Assembly: GCA_013138975.1 (NCBI GenBank)
Contig: WTBR01000171.1
Location: 1-38,258 of the forward strand
DNA: 38,258 bases
Direction: 5' to 3'
From: Bacteroidales bacterium
GTDB lineage: Bacteria; Bacteroidota; Bacteroidia; Bacteroidales; UBA12077
The translations under genes were made by a program, and so were the position numbers. Under the pieces are notes generated by a model that was not told where the DNA came from, did no database searches, and worked only from the letters and a program-made list of their open reading frames with translations. The number at the start of each line of letters is the position of its first letter. Position 1 is the stretch's first letter. Positions 35,517 through 38,258 of this stretch are shown in pieces.

Positions 35517-35678
35517 ATTAGGGTGATTGTTAAATCAAGCAAAATATTTTCAAGCATATAAATTAAAATTGAGGAAAAATATACATAAAAAATAATAAAT
35601 TTGATTAAAACATAAACATCTGATAATTAGCAATGATGTAATACATTTTTTGACAAAATCTAACTAAACCTAACAAAA

Positions 35679-37886
35679 ATGAAAAAACTTTCATCATTTA
35701 TTTTACTTGCACTTTTTTATATAAATTCTTATGGGCAATTGGATTTATCAAATTTCTTAATAAAAGAAATTGGTTATAGCAATGAAAGTACTTTTGATAT
35801 TACACCTCAAAGTCATTACTTGTTAATTAATAAAATATCTGGTAAATTGGTTATTACTTATCCAATATCTGATACAATAAGAAATTTAAAAATTATTGAT
35901 GATTACTTTGATTATCAAGTTGCAAGTAATTTTGAAGAAATCTCAGGTAAAAGCCAATCGACAATAATCTATAGTTTTAAAAATAGAAGTTTTTGGAATA
36001 AAGTTTATTTTGAGTATGATTTAGTTCTGCCTGATACCATGTTAAATAAAAAGGAATTTTTTAGTATATACTTCTCCTTAGATTATCAGCTAACAAATAT
36101 TAGCAAGATAGATTGCCCAATAAATCAAAAATCAATGCCATATGAAATATCAGGTAATAATACTGATTATTTAAAATTAAAGAATGAGTATCATATATAC
36201 CCTGTACCTAATCAAAAGAATTTGTCTTACTACTATTATAGAGATGAGGTTTCAAAAAAACTTAATCTAGTAATAACAAATGATACTATTAAAGTGATGA
36301 GTTTCCAAGATTTAAGTGTCAATATATACACTATAAATAAATACTTAAAGAATGGACAAGTTTATGACTATATTGAACTTAATATTGATAAAATTGGGAT
36401 AACTCCAAATGGCAAAAAAAAGATTATAGTAACAAAACCAATAGATATTTACACAGGAACGGATAACAATCAAACACTGTATTTAACAATAGAAGGACAA
36501 AATAGTATTTCCCCCGGAACACAGTTTGATATAAAAGACGAAAATTCAGAGATTAGTATTGCCAAAATTAAAGTTATAGCATCAACTAGGGAAAATAATA
36601 CAGTTATTTACAATTGCCAAATAAAACCTATTTCCGAAACTGTAAATAATCAAAATGCTCAAAATATATATACAAAAATAAATGGAGTTAAATTCTATTT
36701 TGAAAACTTCAAAATTTATCGTAAACCAGCAGAACCCAAAATATCAATAATAGATAATAGTCAAAATAAAATAATAACTGATGCTACACTTTACTATGGT
36801 TTTTCATATCAGGTAATAGTTAAAGGTCAAAATGTTGACAAGTTCAAAGTGTCTTTTCCAAATTTCATAGTTGAGAAAGATGTATCTATTAATGAAGATA
36901 AACAAAATGAAAGAATTTTTGATATAAAACTAGATTGTTGGACGATTGAGACAAGCGACCAGATAGAAATTAAATATCCTTCAATATTTTCAGAAAGTAT
37001 TGTATATCCATTTAGCGGAAAACAGTATACTTCTGCAGTACAACCAAACAAGGAGAGTTTTATATCGTTGATTTTAAATGAAAATGATGTCTGGGATGAG
37101 AAAAGTGAATATTGGTTTTACGGAGATATAAATAGCCTTAAAATAACATTTATTAGAAAGCTTTTGGGTGAAAAATGTTCATCTAATTTTTTGGGAAATC
37201 AATCATTTAATATCTCTGTATTAATAGGTGATAGTTTAAAAACATATAATAACTACCTCGTAAAAACTCTTGAAAACGATAATGCTTCACCAGAAACTAT
37301 TTCTTTTTCAATACCTAAGAATGATTTATTAAATAAATTTAGAATAAATGAAGTAGAAAATAATTGGTCTGAAATTAAGATTGCAATTTCCAGTTCAATA
37401 TTACAATATGATTTTCTAGTACGCAAGGCTGTGAAAAATTCTTTTCGCTTAGGAACAGTTTCTCTTTCTTCTAATCCAATAACATATGATATTGTAAATA
37501 ATGCCACATATATTCCTGTTTTAGTAAGTCCTTTTACAAGCTTAAGTTGGAGGTTCTATAAAAAGGATAATAACTTAAATTATCCCAAAGAGCCTTCTGT
37601 TTTTTATTCATTTGATATTGCTGCGGTAGCTGCTATTAACTCTGGAGCTTATGACCTAGAAAGTGGAAATAATTTGGAAGATTTTTCTCCTTTTGATTAT
37701 GGTGTTCTAATTATGACACGGTTTAATCCATTATACTCGGGGAAAATTGTAAATGACACTAAATTTAAAACAACTGATTTTAATATGTCATTAGGATTAG
37801 CTTACTTATTTGAAAATAGCAGTTTAATTGTAACATTCGGATTAGGTATTGCATTTGATGATATAAGAAATATTAACAATCGCTAA
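35679..37886 (+). CDS. Secreted/outer-membrane-like protein of unknown function (735 aa)
   Basis: MKKLSSFILLALFYINSYGQ is a clear Sec signal peptide with cleavage probably after the final G or Q, so this protein is exported, unlike the particle proteins around it. The middle is beta-rich (LYLTIEGQNSISPGTQFDI; ATLYYGFSYQVIVKGQNVD), suggesting Ig-like or BACON-like modules. The last ~170 residues alternate hydrophobic and polar strands (SFRLGTVSLSSNPITYDIVN; FNMSLGLAYLFENSSLIVTF; GLGIAFDD), as in a small outer-membrane barrel. No family was recognised. It separates the spike from PAAR, has ~200 nt of non-coding DNA on each side with shared motifs, and is visibly more AT- and Asn/Ile-rich than its neighbours. 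These signs fit later insertion. It may be unrelated to the injector or could be an envelope protein linked to its use. Confidence 0.85.
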   Translation: MKKLSSFILLALFYINSYGQLDLSNFLIKEIGYSNESTFDITPQSHYLLINKISGKLVITYPISDTIRNLKIIDDYFDYQVASNFEEISGKSQSTIIYSFKNRSFWNKVYFEYDLVLPDTMLNKKEFFSIYFSLDYQLTNISKIDCPINQKSMPYEISGNNTDYLKLKNEYHIYPVPNQKNLSYYYYRDEVSKKLNLVITNDTIKVMSFQDLSVNIYTINKYLKNGQVYDYIELNIDKIGITPNGKKKIIVTKPIDIYTGTDNNQTLYLTIEGQNSISPGTQFDIKDENSEISIAKIKVIASTRENNTVIYNCQIKPISETVNNQNAQNIYTKINGVKFYFENFKIYRKPAEPKISIIDNSQNKIITDATLYYGFSYQVIVKGQNVDKFKVSFPNFIVEKDVSINEDKQNERIFDIKLDCWTIETSDQIEIKYPSIFSESIVYPFSGKQYTSAVQPNKESFISLILNENDVWDEKSEYWFYGDINSLKITFIRKLLGEKCSSNFLGNQSFNISVLIGDSLKTYNNYLVKTLENDNASPETISFSIPKNDLLNKFRINEVENNWSEIKIAISSSILQYDFLVRKAVKNSFRLGTVSLSSNPITYDIVNNATYIPVLVSPFTSLSWRFYKKDNNLNYPKEPSVFYSFDIAAVAAINSGAYDLESGNNLEDFSPFDYGVLIMTRFNPLYSGKIVNDTKFKTTDFNMSLGLAYLFENSSLIVTFGLGIAFDDIRNINNR

Positions 37887-37959
37887 CAAAAAATATAGGT
37901 AATGCAGGGTGAAGCTATAAATTTGAAACTTATAACATTTATAAAACAGTGTAGCGGTT
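37881..37959. repeat. Right flank motif of the inserted secreted-protein gene
   Basis: CGCTAAC (37881-37887) overlaps the stop codon of the 735-aa gene and is the inverse of GTTAGCG at 35507. TATAAC (37931-37936) followed after 15 nt by TAGCGGTT (37952-37959) repeats the left flank. The layout (gene, inverse core, spacer, core) recalls a gene cassette, although the bases do not fit the standard attC consensus. Confidence 0.4.
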
Positions 37960-38108
37960 TGATAAGAAATAGTTTTGAAAAACACACAACACAAATGTTC
38001 ACTGATATAGATAATAAAATTACAGTTAGTCCGAATCTTTCTTATACATAGACAGTAAGTTAATATCTGAATTATAAATCAATAACAAACAAATAAAAAC
38101 TACTAAAT

Positions 38109-38258
38109 ATGGGAATGGCAGCAAGAATAAGCGATATGCACACCTGTCCAATGGTAACCGGGGTTGTGCCTCATGTAGGAGGTCCAATTTTACCTCCCGG
38201 AGAACCCACAGTAATGATCGGTGGAATGCCAGCAGCAAGAGTAGGTGATATGGCAACC
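38109..38258 (+). CDS. PAAR-domain spike tip protein (Pvc10-like), cut by window end
   Basis: Only the first 50 codons are present. The product starts MGMAARISDMHTCPMVTGVV and continues with HVGGPILPPGEPTVMIGGMP and AARVGDMAT, the standard PAAR repeats (His and Cys for metal binding in DMHTCP). PAAR proteins sharpen the tip of the VgrG-like spike and may carry effectors at their C terminus; whether this one does cannot be seen. It would normally follow the spike gene directly. Confidence 0.92.
   Translation, partial: MGMAARISDMHTCPMVTGVVPHVGGPILPPGEPTVMIGGMPAARVGDMAT

Noticed and set aside
37881..37959. Integron attC site
   Set aside because: The layout is suggestive, but the core bases do not fit RYYYAAC/GTTRRRY and no integrase is in the window.

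Overview
The window carries part of a phage-tail-like contractile injection system (CIS) together with a large putative cargo/effector block. All convincing genes are on the + strand. The host is most likely a Bacteroidota (Cytophagales- or Saprospiria-like) bacterium. The DNA is AT-rich, most genes lack a Shine-Dalgarno sequence and are preceded by A-rich leaders, the recognisable promoter fits the TTG / TAnnTTTG pattern of that phylum, and the one secreted protein has a signal peptide ending in YGQ. Genus-level placement is not possible from this sequence.

Left part (1-1027): no intact gene. It holds two hairpins (one a perfect 28-nt palindrome), a ~145-bp promoter-bearing repeat, a 23-nt tandem duplication, and the decayed remains of a small secreted-protein gene.

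Cargo block (1028-23760): two giant beta-rich proteins (2675 and 2570 aa), an 814-aa protein with an N-terminal peptidoglycan-binding domain, a small CHAT/caspase-like protein (His73/Cys113) and an 832-aa eukaryote-type phospholipase D with both HKD motifs. These five genes are separated by 2, 1 and 9 nt and then overlap, so they look like one transcript. A membrane-anchored DUF1353 protein and an N-acetylmuramoyl-L-alanine amidase follow.

Junction (23761-24704): no clear gene. It has a degenerate tRNA-3'-end-like sequence with a terminator, a second copy of the ~145-bp promoter repeat, and a 138-nt inverted-repeat element. A 493-aa TPR-like helical protein follows.

CIS structural block (26448 to the right edge), in order: DUF4255/Pvc16-like cap protein, unknown 354-aa protein, two sheath paralogs (the first with an extra ~110-aa domain), tube protein, second tube protein (Pvc5-like), tiny DUF5908 protein, LysM hub protein (Pvc7-like), VgrG/Pvc8-like spike, an out-of-place secreted protein with cassette-like flanks, and a PAAR tip protein cut by the window end. 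The gp25-like protein, large baseplate proteins, tape measure and AAA+ ATPase are not in the window and presumably lie to the right.

Working model (inference): sheath, tube, hub, spike and PAAR form the injector. The giant proteins, PLD and CHAT protein are candidate payload or fibre components, and the amidase/DUF1353 pair may help particle release or act on target peptidoglycan. The duplicated promoter module gives a possible basis for co-expression of the two blocks.
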